A DNA stretch of 64,000 nucleotides, from the NCBI GenBank assembly GCA_963776055.1, contig CAVZLD010000006.1, positions 266,512 to 330,511 on the forward strand, read 5' to 3'. Positions 1 through 10,454 of this stretch are shown here, one piece after another. The notes under the pieces were generated by a model. That model was not told where the DNA came from, ran no database searches, and was given only the letters and a program-made list of their open reading frames with translations. A program made the translations under genes and the position numbers. Position 1 is the stretch's first letter. Every line of letters starts with the position of its first letter. The DNA comes from CAVZLD01 sp963776055. GTDB lineage: Bacteria; Planctomycetota; Planctomycetia; Pirellulales; Pirellulaceae.

Positions 1-508
1 CGTACGTCGCCCATGTCAAGAAAAAGCCAATCGGATCGTCCATCACCGCGATCGTAGCAAGAACCGCTTTGGCGACGGAGACGGCTGTACCGCTCTGCCG
101 TCGACTACGCTCTTTGAAGTCTGCGCGTTTCACTCCATCTCAACCCGAAGCGTAAGCGAGGGACCACGTGAGAGCCGTTGGGGTGTGTCTCCCTCGCTGA
201 CGCTTCGGGTTAGGATTTGACCGGTTTTCCGCACGACGGAAGAGGGGTATTCGGGAAATGCGCAACTTCAAGAAGCGTCAGCGAGGGAGAACCGCATTCA
301 CGGAAGACGCATTCACGGAAGACACTCATGGAGTCTGGTCTGGACGACGTACGACGATTAGGCCTCATCCGTCCGTGGGCGGTTTCTTTTGTCCTTCCGT
401 GATTTATCGCAAGAAACAAGGAACCGTTCTAACGAGTTGATGACGCGAGATAAGAATCGATTGCCGCCATCCACGCCTGGATGACCCAGGCGCAAGAAGT
501 GGTGTTGT
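1..508. other. gene-poor left edge
   Basis: No coding region is supported here. It holds copy 1 of the nested inverted repeat (106-289), followed by a short direct duplication of a 14-base unit reading GCATTCACGGAAGA around 293-320. The remaining sequence up to the sulfatase stop shows nothing recognisable. Confidence 0.6.
106..289. repeat. nested inverted repeat, copy 1 (MITE-like)
   Basis: Two pairs of inverted arms are visible. The inner arms are 139-163 and 189-212, built on CCCTCGCTGACGCTTCGGGT and its complement (the left arm has GTAAGC in place of GTCAGC). The outer arms are 106-130 (CTTTGAAG..TGCGCGTTTC) and 255-289 (GAAATGCGCAACTTCAAGAA). Copies 2 and 3 lie at 5950-6070 (inverted) and 48001-48172 (same orientation). 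No transposase is nearby. The symmetry suggests a non-autonomous mobile element or a transcribed structured repeat. Confidence 0.8.
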
Positions 509-2238
509 TCACTCGGCCGAGACGTAGCGGACGCGGGCGTAGTAGGCGCCGTGCTGCTTGCCATCGGGCCGCGTGAAGTAGGTGTGTAGCATCGCCGGCC
601 CCCTTCTAAGACGGACGCTGAACGCGGCGCTGGCGGCGTCCGCCTCCAACTCGATCGTCTCATCTACCTTGCCGATCTTGAGACGGGCCTGCTTGAGGCC
701 CATGGCCCGATTCAGATACGGCGGCCACCGATAAAGTGTCACCTCGTACCTCCCGGGCCGTTCGACGTCGACCGCCCAGGCGCCGTTGATCAGCGCTCCA
801 CGTTTGATATGGCTCTGGTGCCACGCCGCTTGCACAACGCCGGGCATTAGCCAATCGTGGCTGGCCAGCGTCGTCGGGTTTTCTTCGCCGCCCAGCCCAT
901 AGCGGACGGTCCGTTCCAACGCGGGCTTGAGCGACGTCCACCACGTTTCGTAATCTCCGCGCAGGCGTTCGACGACGTCAGGGTGCTCCGTGGCAACGTC
1001 CTTTTCCTGCCCGGGTCGGCGATGATGTCATACAGCTGCTCGCCGTTGACGAGCCGCCAGCGCTTCGTCATCGCGGCGGATTGTTCCCATTTGGGCGGCA
1101 GGAATGCCCGCTGCACATGCACGAAGAGCGTCCGCTCAGGCGCGGGGCTCTGTTCGCCCAACAGGGCAGCTCGCAGCGAAACGCCGTCGACAGGGCGGCC
1201 CTGAGGTTCGTCGAGGCCGAGCAGATCGACGAGCGTCGGCAGCATGTCGACGTGCGCCGTGAGCGCGTCGACGTCTCGACCGCCTTCGATTCCGCCAGCC
1301 GGCCAATAGAAGAAACAGGGCACGCGATGTCCGCCGTCCCACTGGGAACCTTTCCATCCTCGCATGCCCGCGTTGTAGTACTCGAAGCCCGACGGCCTGT
1401 CGATCCAACCGGCCGTCGTACCGTTGTCCGTCATGAAGATCAGCAGCGTGTTCTCGGTCAGTCCCAGTTCGTCGAGCCGAGTGCGAAATCGGCCAAGGTT
1501 TTCATCGATATTGGCGATCATGCCGTAGAATTTGGCCATGTTTGGCGGCATTCCCGCCGCCTCGTAGGGCTTGGCATATTCGTCTTCGACATAGTACGGT
1601 CCGTGCGGCGCGTTCGTGGCCAGGTACAGGAAGAAGGGGTGATCCTTGTTCGCTTCGACGTATTTCGCCGCCTCGCGAAACCAGACGTCCGTGCAATAGC
1701 CGTTGAACGGTTGCCACCGGCCATTGACTTTGAAGGTGTCGTCGAAGTAATCGTTTTCCCAGTAGTCCGGTCCGTTGCCAACGCCACCGCCTTGATGCCG
1801 CACCGTATGGTCGAAGCCCTGGTCCTCCGGACGACAGGGATAGTTGTCGCCCAGGTGCCACTTGCCAATCATCCCCGTGCGATAACCGTTTGCCTGAAAC
1901 ACTTCGGCGAGCGTCAATTCATCAGGACGCATCATCGAACGTCCGTTGATCGTGTGCCAGACACCGGTCCGGGTCGAGTAGCGGCCGGTCAGCAAAGCGG
2001 CGCGGGTGGGCGAGCAGGTGGGGTCGACGTGGAAATCGGTCAAGCGCACGCCGGCTGAGTACAGCTTGTCTATGTTCGGCGTCTGGATGATCGGGTTTCC
2101 GTGTGCGGCGACTTCGCCGTAGCCCTGATCGTCCGTGAGGATCAAGATCACGTTCGGCCGGCCGCGGTCGCTTTCCTCAGCGGTGGCTCGCGCGTCACGG
2201 ACGACGGCGGTCAGAAGCACCGTGAGTACGAGCAGCAT
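509..2238 (-). CDS. type I sulfatase (arylsulfatase family), frameshifted
   Basis: Secreted formylglycine-dependent sulfatase removing sulfate esters, probably from polysaccharides. A hydrophobic signal stretch is followed by the metal-site start NVILILTDDQGYG (about residues 29-41), then the modification motif CSPTR with Cys75 as the presumed formylglycine, GKWHLG, and a late FMTDNG metal site. The frame breaks near 1010-1014: after YDIIADPG the family-like continuation QEKDVATEHPDVVERL is in another frame and ends at 509. One G missing from a short G run would explain it. The start is uncertain: a strong AGGAGG lies about 37 bases before the ATG but 8 bases before an in-frame ATT, which would add a positively charged signal N-region. 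Natural substrate unknown. Confidence 0.88.
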
Positions 2239-2379
2239 TGTGGTTGGTACAAGTCGATTAATCTGAGTTCCCTCCTATTCGCGGTGGCATGGCGAATGGT
2301 CCTCAGCAGGCAACGCGAAGACGGGAGGTCATGCGGAGTGATTTCCGCTGCCCGCGTCTCGATCTCGCGCCGGGAGGAC

Positions 2380-4016
2380 TTATTTCAGCGGATTGTGGAC
2401 AGCTTCAAGATCGATGGAGAAAAAGCCTCCACCGAAACCGCCCATTCCTCCGCCCATCGCACCCGTCGTGCCGAACGATCTCGCGTCACCTGACTCGACG
2501 CGGGCAATGACCCTGGAAATCTCCTCGTGTGCCGCACGGGTCTGCCGCACAATCAACACCGCGCGTTCGATCAATAATTGCGCGGGGGATTGGTCCGTCT
2601 CCTTTCGCGTTTTGGGCCGCGCCGGTCGCCGCCGATAATTCGGGAACGGACGACACGACGAGAATCGTGCCCGGCGCCTCCACTTGCTGCTCCGACTTCC
2701 AGGACTCGGGCCGCACCAGCTGTGGCAGCACTATCGACAGATCGCTCAGCCACATTGGCGTGCAAGCGATAATAGACGGTGATCACTTCGTCGGGACCAT
2801 CACCACGTCGCTGTCGTGGTTTGGATGACCGCAACGCGGAGCGATACGTTTCGAGCAATTGGAGCACCTTCCGGTGGATTTGCTCACGGTGTCCGATCAC
2901 AAGAATGCCGGGTTTTGCGTACTGGATGCTGCCGTCGCCACCAACGTAGTTCCAGGACGACGGTTCGGCTTGCGACTGATCGCGCTGATCAGCGCCTCCG
3001 ATTCATCCGCGTCGCGGCAGAGGTCTCGTACATCATAGAAGGCCGTCTTCAGATAAGCTTCCGCCTCGTCTAAGCTCGTGATCCAAAGGACTCCATCGCG
3101 AATCACCCATGTCAACTCCAGGTCCATCACGACCGCCTGAAGGACCGTTTCCAAACTGCGATCTACCAGTTTCAGCGTCACCGGCTCGCGTTCTCGAATC
3201 CGTGCGCTTTGCAGCGCGGAGACGTCCAAGCGAATGTCAATGCTCGCCAGTTCGGCAATTTGTTCGACAGCCGCTTCCAGCGGGGTGTCCTGGAAATCGA
3301 CGCTGATGTTTTCTTGTAGCTTCTCACGTAACCGGAGGTGCTGTGTCGGATCGTTCAGGTATGTCTGACGAGCTGGCTTGCGCAATGCCTGGAGCAACGC
3401 CTTGACTTCGTGATGCACATCATCATTTTGACGGACAAACAGGACATCGCCCAACGAACTGACCACACCCTCGCCACCCACATCCTCCCAGGTGCCCGGG
3501 GCGATCGTGCTCGTGATGACGTCTTCGAGCCTATCCAGTTCGAAGCCTCCATCCAGCAGGCTTCCCACGTTGTACGTCAGCGTTGTGGCACGCTCCTCCG
3601 CCACTTCGCGAGATGTGAGATACAAGATTTCGTTGTCATAATACCAGTCGATCCCGAGCACTCGAAGGCGATTGAGAAGCAGGTAGAGTGGTGATTCCAG
3701 GAGACGGTCCGAAACCGGTTCGGCGGCTGTTACTCCGATCTCTGCGAGTGCTTTCTGATCGAGAAGCACAACCATCTGTCGTTCATCCTGCAGCCAGGCC
3801 ACGACCTCGCGCAAGGAGGAATCAGAGAAATCGTGAGTCGCCGGTGCAGCCAGCTGGGGAGGTAGCACTTCGCCGGGGTCAATCGTCTTCGGCTCGTCTG
3901 CGATGACCGGTAACGGCGGACTTGATTCCGAAGGTGCCTGAAGCGCGTAGCGGCAGCGGCGCGACAAGTAGGAACAGAACCCAACCTGACAGACGAAGAC
4001 CCGAGGTGTAGCTCAC
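2380..4016 (-). CDS. secreted protein with two secretin-N-terminal-like (STN) units, multiply frameshifted
   Basis: A GTG at 4016 opens a good signal peptide (LSGWVLFLLVAPLPLRA). The body carries two similar units. Each has an amphipathic segment typical of STN domains (DFSDSSLREVVAWLQDERQ and VDFQDTPLEAAVEQIAELAS), then a secretin-like segment of the form W..VGG.G.I..L.V...E..H..V..LL. The C-terminal part contains a Gly/Met-rich stretch (GGGMGGFGGGF). Reading continuity requires frame changes near 3935, 2957, 2755 and 2590. Secretin-like N domains mediate protein-protein contact at the outer membrane, but no secretin pore domain is seen, so this is not a secretin. Specific role unknown. The number of breaks may reflect sequence error or decay. 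Confidence 0.6.
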
Positions 4017-4408
4017 AACAAGATCCTTAGCAGATGAGACGTTGGCATGCCGATCGACGCACGTGTCGCGGTGGACGAAGAATCGCGTAATGTGCGGCTC
4101 AATGCGCCGCTTCCGATCTTTCCCGATCGTGATGTGGGATTCGCGAGGCTTTCGATCCTATGATGGGCGGTGACTTTTCCAGATCATCATAGCAGCCTGC
4201 GTCGACGATCGTCTGCAAACGATTTCTGAGTCGCGGCGTGTCGACGCACTCATTCGGCCCATCCGGCGGGCTGGCGAGCACGCCTGGACCGCCGAGGGGT
4301 GGGGCTGTCCCTGATAGATGGTTCTTTCATCGGACGCGTTAGGCCTGCTCTTGGTAAGTTCCTCTAACCCGCCAGGCGTGTGCTCGCCGGGGGAGTCGGG
4401 CCGTGTCG

Positions 4409-5299
4409 TTATCGGTGATGAAACGGGACAACAGGCGTCGCGTGCCGTAGCCAGGGGAGTAAACCGATGAAGAGCAGTAACCACGCATCCGGCTCCGGCA
4501 CCGCCTCGGCACCGGTCCCTAGGTCCCTCTCATACCCTCCATCACTAAATGCCTTGACCATATCGCGACTGTCAAAGATGCTGTCGGCGTTCCAGTCGCC
4601 TTCGCCCCAGCTGGCATCCAGGTCGGTTTCGTATTTGCCGGCGGTGAAGACCTGGACCATGTCGCTGGAGTCAAATTCGCCGTTCAGGCTGGCGTCGCCG
4701 AACCAGGTGTGTTTGAGATCCTTGACCCAGATGCGGTGATCCAGCCGATTGACAAGGGCGTCTTCATTCAGGTCATATTCGGGTGAGTGGGTCGCAGCGA
4801 GCACTGCAGTCGTCAGCATGTCGATATCCGTAACGGTCAGCAAGCCGTCTCCGTCGAAATCGCCAATCGTTTCGGCAACCACCGTGAATCGAAGCGAGTT
4901 GTTGTGCAGATCGCGCAACATCCAGTCCCCTGAGGCCAATGGGCCAAAGTCGCCTTCAGCACCGATGACTGGGGCCCAGTTGCGCGGACAGATCATGGGT
5001 ATGTTTCCATCGTATACGATCTCGATGGTGTGTTGCGCGTCGTCGCGCACAAGGAGGAGACCACCACCGAGGACTGCCTCGGCGCCGCATGGGTTACCGT
5101 GGACATTACCATCAAGCGGTGTCGTGAAACGAATCAGGTCCGAGGAATTTGGTGAGGATGGATTGATGGCGAGCGGCGGGGCGATTTGTCCAGGACGGAA
5201 TTGCACGGAGTCAGCAAAGCTTGCACTACTTCCCAGAATCACCAGCACCATGCAGATTCCGTTTCCGACCAACCTGGATCCTGAAGTAGCTTTGACCAT
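4409..5299 (-). CDS. PEP-CTERM secreted protein with dockerin-like module
   Basis: A 296-residue protein with an N-terminal signal peptide (ICMVLVILGSSASFA) and a short beta-rich region of about 100 residues. EF-hand-like calcium loops follow: DFDGDGLLTVTD, and the pair GDASLNGEFDSSDM / GDWNADSIFDSRDM separated by the conserved AGKYET spacer. The C-terminus is AVPEPDAWLLLFIGLLPWLR, a PEP-CTERM tail (VPEP, hydrophobic helix, Arg). The PEP-CTERM family is known to be an exosortase-recognised anchor or sorting signal. Six other proteins in this window carry a close version of the same C-terminal module. The function of the N-terminal part is unknown. Confidence 0.82.
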   Translation of the reverse strand: MVKATSGSRLVGNGICMVLVILGSSASFADSVQFRPGQIAPPLAINPSSPNSSDLIRFTTPLDGNVHGNPCGAEAVLGGGLLLVRDDAQHTIEIVYDGNIPMICPRNWAPVIGAEGDFGPLASGDWMLRDLHNNSLRFTVVAETIGDFDGDGLLTVTDIDMLTTAVLAATHSPEYDLNEDALVNRLDHRIWVKDLKHTWFGDASLNGEFDSSDMVQVFTAGKYETDLDASWGEGDWNADSIFDSRDMVKAFSDGGYERDLGTGAEAVPEPDAWLLLFIGLLPWLRHATPVVPFHHR

Positions 5300-6205
5300 T
5301 GTCTGTCTTTCGTCGTGGGGTAAGGCAGCAGCAAACGGTAGCCCATGGAAGGCGATTGGACACGTTGTGCGACGAGTTAAGGCCGAGTAACCGGAAACGA
5401 AGCTGCTGCCACACTACATCTGCTTGACAATTTTGTCACATCTTCAGACGAATATTCTACACTGACGTTTCAACCTACTTAGCCGCCTGGCGACTGCAAG
5501 ACGATTCCGCAGTCGTGTGTAGACCAGCCTGGCAGGCTCACGACGTAGGAGAAATCCAATTTCCTTCGGTTCGACGCAGCTGCGACCGCTCAAATCTCGA
5601 TGTGTCCGAACAATTTCTTCCCGACCGGTTCTTGGCAGCATGGCACCGCTCGCCAGGGCGAGTGCGGTGGTTCGGCCGTTTTCTGAGGCGATCGGCTAGA
5701 ACCAACAAGCATAGGCCAGGTATCCTCCCACCGCTGCGAACGTCAAGCCTGACATCCTTCACACCTTCCTGTTTCTATTCACTGCGGCGCGGTCAAAGGT
5801 CCTCGAAAAGCCACGCGAAACCGGCGAGTACCGGACTCCCGTCGGTCGTCCTGGTGCATTCACTGCGCAGCCGGTAGCAGGATCGTGAGACCGACCAGAA
5901 GATGCACAGCGCCCGAGTGCTCCTCTTCCGTTGTGTGGAGGGCCCGTGAAATCCTAACCCGAAGCGTCAGCGAGGGAGACACATCCCAACGGGTCTAAGG
6001 TGTTCCCTCGCTGACGCTTCGGGTTGAGATGGATCAGAAACGCGCAACTTCAAAAAGCGTCAGCGAAGGAGGCATCACGCCTGCCCCCGATGCAGAAAAG
6101 CGGCAACAGGAGGTTATCTGAGAAGGGGTTTCTCTCTTCGCGTATTTCGATGGTTGGGATTCGATGCGGGGGGGGTGGCGAAAGTCCCTGGTCCCTCGCG
6201 CTACG
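5300..6205. other. gene-free stretch
   Basis: About 900 bases without a supported gene. It contains copy 2 of the nested inverted repeat. On the minus strand a short reading frame of about 19 codons (MSGLTFAAVGGYLAYACWF) follows a purine-rich stretch near 5765, but it is too short and isolated to call. Confidence 0.5.
5950..6070. repeat. nested inverted repeat, copy 2 (inverted, one outer arm missing)
   Basis: Inner arms at 5952-5977 and 6003-6026 match copy 1 but in the opposite orientation. Only one outer arm is retained (GAAACGCGCAACTTCAAAAA, 6038-6057), so the element is truncated on its left. Confidence 0.78.
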
Positions 6206-8141
6206 TCATTCGGAGGCGCCCAGGAGCGCTTCGTAGTCGGCGACGTCGCCGTCATCGAGGCAGGCTTGGATTATCTGCGCCCAGGGGCAGCAAGTCCTCT
6301 TCGAGGAACTGCGACAGTTGCTCATGGAAGAAGTCTCTTAGGATCGCGGCGCCCTGGTCGTAACCCTCGTTACCGACCTCCGGCTGCTCGTTGACTTCGA
6401 GGAACCAATTGGCGAGGCGGACGCCTTCGATGCGCATGGATTGCAGTGCGTAGCCGAGCAGCGGGCAACGGGAGGGTTTGATCTGGTCTTTGCGGAACCT
6501 GGCGATACCGCGCGCGCCAGGTAGTCGCGCGTCAGCCATTGCGGCATGAAGCCCATCTCCCACACGCCCACGTACTGATTCGGCGTCAGAATGTATCGCG
6601 TATGCTGCGTTTGCTGGATCTGGGTCAGCAGCAGGTTCGCCTGCCGCACGCGTCGGCCGGGGGCAAAGGGCCAGTAGCTGCCGACCCCTTCGCTGCTCAT
6701 CCCTCCTTCCTCAACGATACTGGGGTTGGCATGGCCTCGAGGCGCGACGAGTCGCCAGAGCCAGGCCAGGGCCGGCGGCAAGATGTGGAACAGGCCGATG
6801 ATGCCGTAGGTCGGTTTTTCTCGGGAGCAAGGTGGGGTGCGTACGCCGAAACTTCGGATATCGATGGAAGCCGGCCCTTGGACGACGTCGGCCACGATGG
6901 AACGCGGGATGATGACCCGCGGATTCGGGCAGGGGACGCCGGGCTCGTCCTCGGTGTGTTCCCAGATCAGGGCGCGGCTGTCGGGCGCGGCGTCAATGTT
7001 GAGAAACAGCAGCGGAGTCGGCGGCTGGGCGGAAAGTTTCTCTAGAGCCGGGTCCGTGCCATATTCGTTGATGTGGTTGACGCGCACGAACCATCCGTCT
7101 TCGGCGTCGACGATTCGGAGTTTACCGTCGTCGCGCTGAATGTCGGGGTGGCACAGGGCGATGTCGTCGCAGATCGGCTCGAGGTCGCAAGTCCGGGGGA
7201 TTTCGACGAAACGCTTCTCTCCCGTCACCAGGTTGCGTCCCTTCAAGAGTTGGCCATCGGGTTGGCGGTGGGGCTGCTCCAGCATTTCGCTTTTGCCGCC
7301 GCCGCTGGCGCCTTCGTGCATGATGGTAACGATGTTGTCGTACGGTGTCACAACGCGGACGGCCGAACAGTGGGCCGCGACCCATTCCTCTTCGTCGCCG
7401 GCATGAATTAGGGAGCCATAGACACCCTTTTTCGCGCTCGGTCCAGGATAGAGATTGTAGGAGAAGATCTCGTACCGGGACGGCTGGCGGTTATGGACGA
7501 CCACCTGCTTGCCGTCGAATTTCGTGTGACGGAACGGCGGGGCGATGTAGAGAAAGAGTTTGGGCGAGAAGTCGGTCGGGATCTGGTCCAGCGGCAGGAT
7601 CCCCTGTAGCAGGGCCAGTCCGAGCGGGAAGAACGCCGCGTTGGCCGGAGCGATGGCGATGGCTTCCGTCCCGAGCGTTCCCCAGCCGCTGCGGAAGGCG
7701 AACATCGCCAGTTCCTGCTGGGACATCCAGTCCAGCGTCTGCCGTCGCAACTCGGCGAAGTCGCGGCCGAACCGTTCCTGATACCGGGGCTTGTCTGACG
7801 GCATGTCGTCGGCGATCACCATGCAATCCGGATCTCGCCGGCGCATGTAGGGCTCGGTGTAGTTGACGACGATGCCGTTGCGAGTTCGGGCCACGTGAGC
7901 CTCTTCGCAGCGCCGACCATCGGGCAGGTCCGATGTGACAATGATCTTATTCTGTTCGCATTGCGTTTCGATCAAGCGAAATAGATCGTCATTCCCGCCG
8001 GCGACGTGCACGCAAGGGGATTGGGCGAGGATATCGGCCAACTCGTCCGGTGGATTGAAGATTCGCCAGCTGTCTTTTTGTTTTGTCTGGTGTGTCAGCT
8101 TTCCGCTCCGTAGTGTGTTGTAACTTGTCGTCCCAATTCAT
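6206..8141 (-). CDS. DUF4914-type protein with PEPCK/HPr-kinase-like P-loop, frameshifted
   Basis: About 645 residues when frames are joined. The striking feature is GASGGGKSEM (about two fifths along), which resembles the P-loop GxSGxGKSE of HPr kinase and the kinase-1a loop of PEP carboxykinase. Other conserved-looking segments are ERFGRDFAELRR, VYGSLIHAGDEEEWVAAHCS, PNPRVIIPRS and LTPNQYVGVWEMGFMPQW. From memory this is the uncharacterised DUF4914 family, whose length fits; a family search would settle it. A nucleotide-dependent phosphotransfer or carboxykinase role is inference. Frame breaks occur near 8087 (A run), 6500 and 6250. I chose ATG 8141 because its frame gives MNWDDKLQHTTERK leading into KDSWRIFNPPDEL, and the end at 6206 because the shifted frame gives a coherent tail (QIIQACLDDGDVADYEALLG). 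Confidence 0.6.
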
Positions 8142-8869
8142 GATGGCGACGGCTTGGCTATCTCAGCGATCGTTGCCTATTCTCGGCTCCGTCGCCCCAT
8201 CCTTTGATCAGGCAACAGTCTACGCTGAGCCGCCCCGAATTGCCATCTCATCCATCAGAATCCCAAGGACTCGTGGGAGCCGTGAGCGTCCGGCTTGCCC
8301 ATCCGCATCGTAGCCGAATCGAGGTGATCTCGGGCGTTTCTTCTGGCGTGATCTGCGGTGTTTTCGTTGTTCGCGTTGCCGCGTGGCTTGCCGGCGAGGT
8401 TCCTCAAACCGATGGGGCGGAATGTCCTTCGGATGAGAAGCGTCCCAGCCATCAGTGAGCATGTCTTCAAGTTTCGCGTCCACGGGATGGATTCGCAGCA
8501 CGAGAGCGCGGACGTGGGTCCACGCTTGAATTCGGTGACGCTTGGCCGACGCTTCGAGGATCTGGTCCAGCGCGTCATGGAACGGATGGGAAGCGAGTGA
8601 GGACCCTCGGGGGTCTGTCTGACGGCCACCAGCTTTGCCTCTGGCAGGGGTCTTGGCTCCCCCTGCACGCCCCAAATCGGGCCCCGCGAGTGCAAGCGGT
8701 GGGCAATTCCGCTATGGTTAGCGGGGTACTCGCGATTAGAATTGCTGTGAAGGAATGTGGGCTGAATGCTCCTGCGCAGCTACCAGACAAGCTCGCGTCC
8801 GGCACGTTGCCCCCAGCAAACCCTACCGGTAAGTACTCCCGCTTTATTTCTCCCGAAGGACTTCGCCCC
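8142..8869. other. gene-poor stretch
   Basis: Lies between the divergent starts at 8141 and 8870. Overlapping Arg-rich reading frames on the minus strand (8220-8695) show no family resemblance or start signal and look like low-complexity artefacts. No promoter can be assigned confidently. Confidence 0.4.
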
Positions 8870-10241
8870 ATGTTGACGTCTCGCCAATTGACACGCCGTC
8901 GCTTTCTTCAAGGTATGGCCGCTGCGGGTTCCACAGGCATCATGCTCCCGTCGACCAGCCGAGCCCTTGGCTATCAGTCGCCGAACGATCGCCCCGTCTT
9001 TGCCACCATCGGCCTGCGAAACCAAGGCTGGGCCATCACGCAGAAGTCGTTTCAGTTCGCCGATTTCGCAGCACTTGCCGATGTCGACTCGAAAGTGCTT
9101 GGGACAAACGTCGAAAACACGGAAAAGCGACAGAACAAGAAACCTGATGCCTACAAGGACTACCGGAGAATCCTCGATCGCAAGGACATCGACGCGGTCA
9201 TGATCGCTACACCCGACCACTGGCACACAAAGATCGCGGTGGAAGCGATGTATGCAGGCAAAGATGTTTACTGTGAGAAGCCGCTCACGTTGACGATTGA
9301 TGAAGGAAAACTGATTGAGAAGGTCGTGCAAGAGACAGGCCGCGTCTTCCAAGTTGGCACCATGCAACGAACCGAGTGCGGACATCGCTTCTTGCAGGCC
9401 GTCGCGCTGTTGAAGCATAAACGCATTGGCACGGTCAAGAAGGTAACCTGCGGCATCGGCGGTTTTTCGCCTTCACCGGTCATTCCCATCGTTCCTGTTC
9501 CGCAAGAGCTCGATTGGGAGTTCTGGCTCGGCCCAGCACCGAAAGTTCCTTATCGGGCGCTACCCGAAATACGCACAGGCTACGGGGGCGGCGTACCTCT
9601 CTATAGCAATGCGCACTACGCCTTCCGAAACTGGCACGAGTACTCTGGCGGGAAGCTGACGGACTGGGGTGCCCATCACGTCGACATTGCCTGCTGGGCA
9701 CTCGGCGCCACCGACACCGGGCCCAGCAAAGTGACGCCGCTCGAATTTGCATTGGCTTGCGAATACAAGGATGGATATCCGGTGGTCGACGATCGGTACA
9801 ACATCGCAACCAACTTTCGGATCCGAGCCGACATGCCCGACGACGTGGAAATGATCATCACGAGCGAAGGTGACAACGGCATTCTTTTCGAAGGGACGGA
9901 AGGTCGGTTCTTCGTTAATCGCGGTCGGATCTCCGGCAAGCCGATCGAGGATCTCAAGGACAATCCCTTACCGGAAGGAGCGATCGAAGAGGTCTATGGT
10001 GGGACAAATCAGCGAAAACCATACCGCGAACTTCATCGATTCGATGAAATCTCGAAAGCAGCCGATCTCGGATGTTTGGTCGCATAACCGTATGCTCGAA
10101 ATATGCCACCTCTCGAACATCGCGATGCGTTTACATCGGGAAATCAACTGGGACCCGGCCAAGCGAGAGATCATCGGTGACGCCGAGGCAAATTCATTCC
10201 TCGAACGCGAAAGCCGCAAGGGTTACGAGATCAAGACGTAG
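8870..10241 (+). CDS. Gfo/Idh/MocA family oxidoreductase with Tat signal, frameshifted
   Basis: NAD(P)-dependent sugar oxidoreductase-like protein, exported by Tat. The N-terminus TRRRFLQGMAAAGSTGIML is a twin-arginine signal. The Rossmann part follows, with ATIGLRNQG at the nucleotide-binding turn, then ATPDHWHTKIAVEA and the family hallmark YCEKPLTLT carrying the conserved Lys. The C-terminal beta-sheet domain includes WDWGAHHVD-like TDWGAHHVDIACWALG. The frame breaks near 10005-10015 at GGTGGG; the +1 frame then supplies the expected tail NFIDSMKSRKQPISDVWSH..CHLSNIAMRL to the stop at 10241. ATG 8870 is chosen because it gives a compact Tat signal after a purine-rich GAAGGA. Substrate unknown. 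A PL11 lyase follows. Confidence 0.85.
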
Positions 10242-10320
10242 AGTCCGCGACAGCGCGTAGCCCTTTCTGCTGGGAAAGAACGTCGCCACGAACGCTGTAT
10301 GTCCGTGCGATACGAACTGG
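10230..10320. repeat. PEP-CTERM-associated near-palindromic 3' repeat, copy 1
   Basis: Contains a small hairpin (CTTTC..GAAAG, 10264-10278) followed by CGCCACGAACGCT and GTCCGTGCGATACG, which align with copies at 15625-15705 and 55140-55223. Here it abuts a relic of a PEP-CTERM gene end on the minus strand. Confidence 0.65.
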
Positions 10321-10433
10321 CGGCGGCGCAGGCGAGCCAGCGTAAAGAAGCCCAGCAGGCTGTGTGGCGGACGATCGGCGATCTGCGCTTTGGAAAGCGG
10401 TGCGTACTTCCAGGTGCCGGCATTCTCTTCCAT
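10319..10433 (-). pseudogene. relic of a PEP-CTERM gene 3' end
   Basis: The minus strand at about 10319-10361 encodes SLLGFFTLARLRRR, matching SLLGLFTLAGLRRR at the end of the gene closing at 15624 in 12 of 14 residues, and nearly base for base. The VPEP motif and upstream module are absent. The 3' repeat follows the relic in the same arrangement as at the 55224 gene end. It appears to be a transposed or recombined fragment of a PEP-CTERM 3' cassette. Confidence 0.6.
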
Positions 10434-10454
10434 TTACAGACCAGGACGGCTTGC

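Noticed and set aside
297..330. Short direct repeats as a possible CRISPR array
   Set aside because: Only about two units of 14 bases with no spacers; a simple local duplication.
1081..2058. Long plus-strand open frame opposite the sulfatase
   Set aside because: It is antisense to conserved sulfatase motifs and shows no family resemblance; high GC produces long antisense frames.
5538..5762. Minus-strand frame in the gap after the 4409-5299 gene
   Set aside because: Basic low-complexity translation without a family; only a 19-codon peptide near 5765 has a plausible start.
8220..8695. Overlapping minus-strand frames between the DUF4914-type and Gfo/Idh/MocA genes
   Set aside because: Arg-rich translations without domains, and two overlapping frames are equally plausible, which argues against coding.
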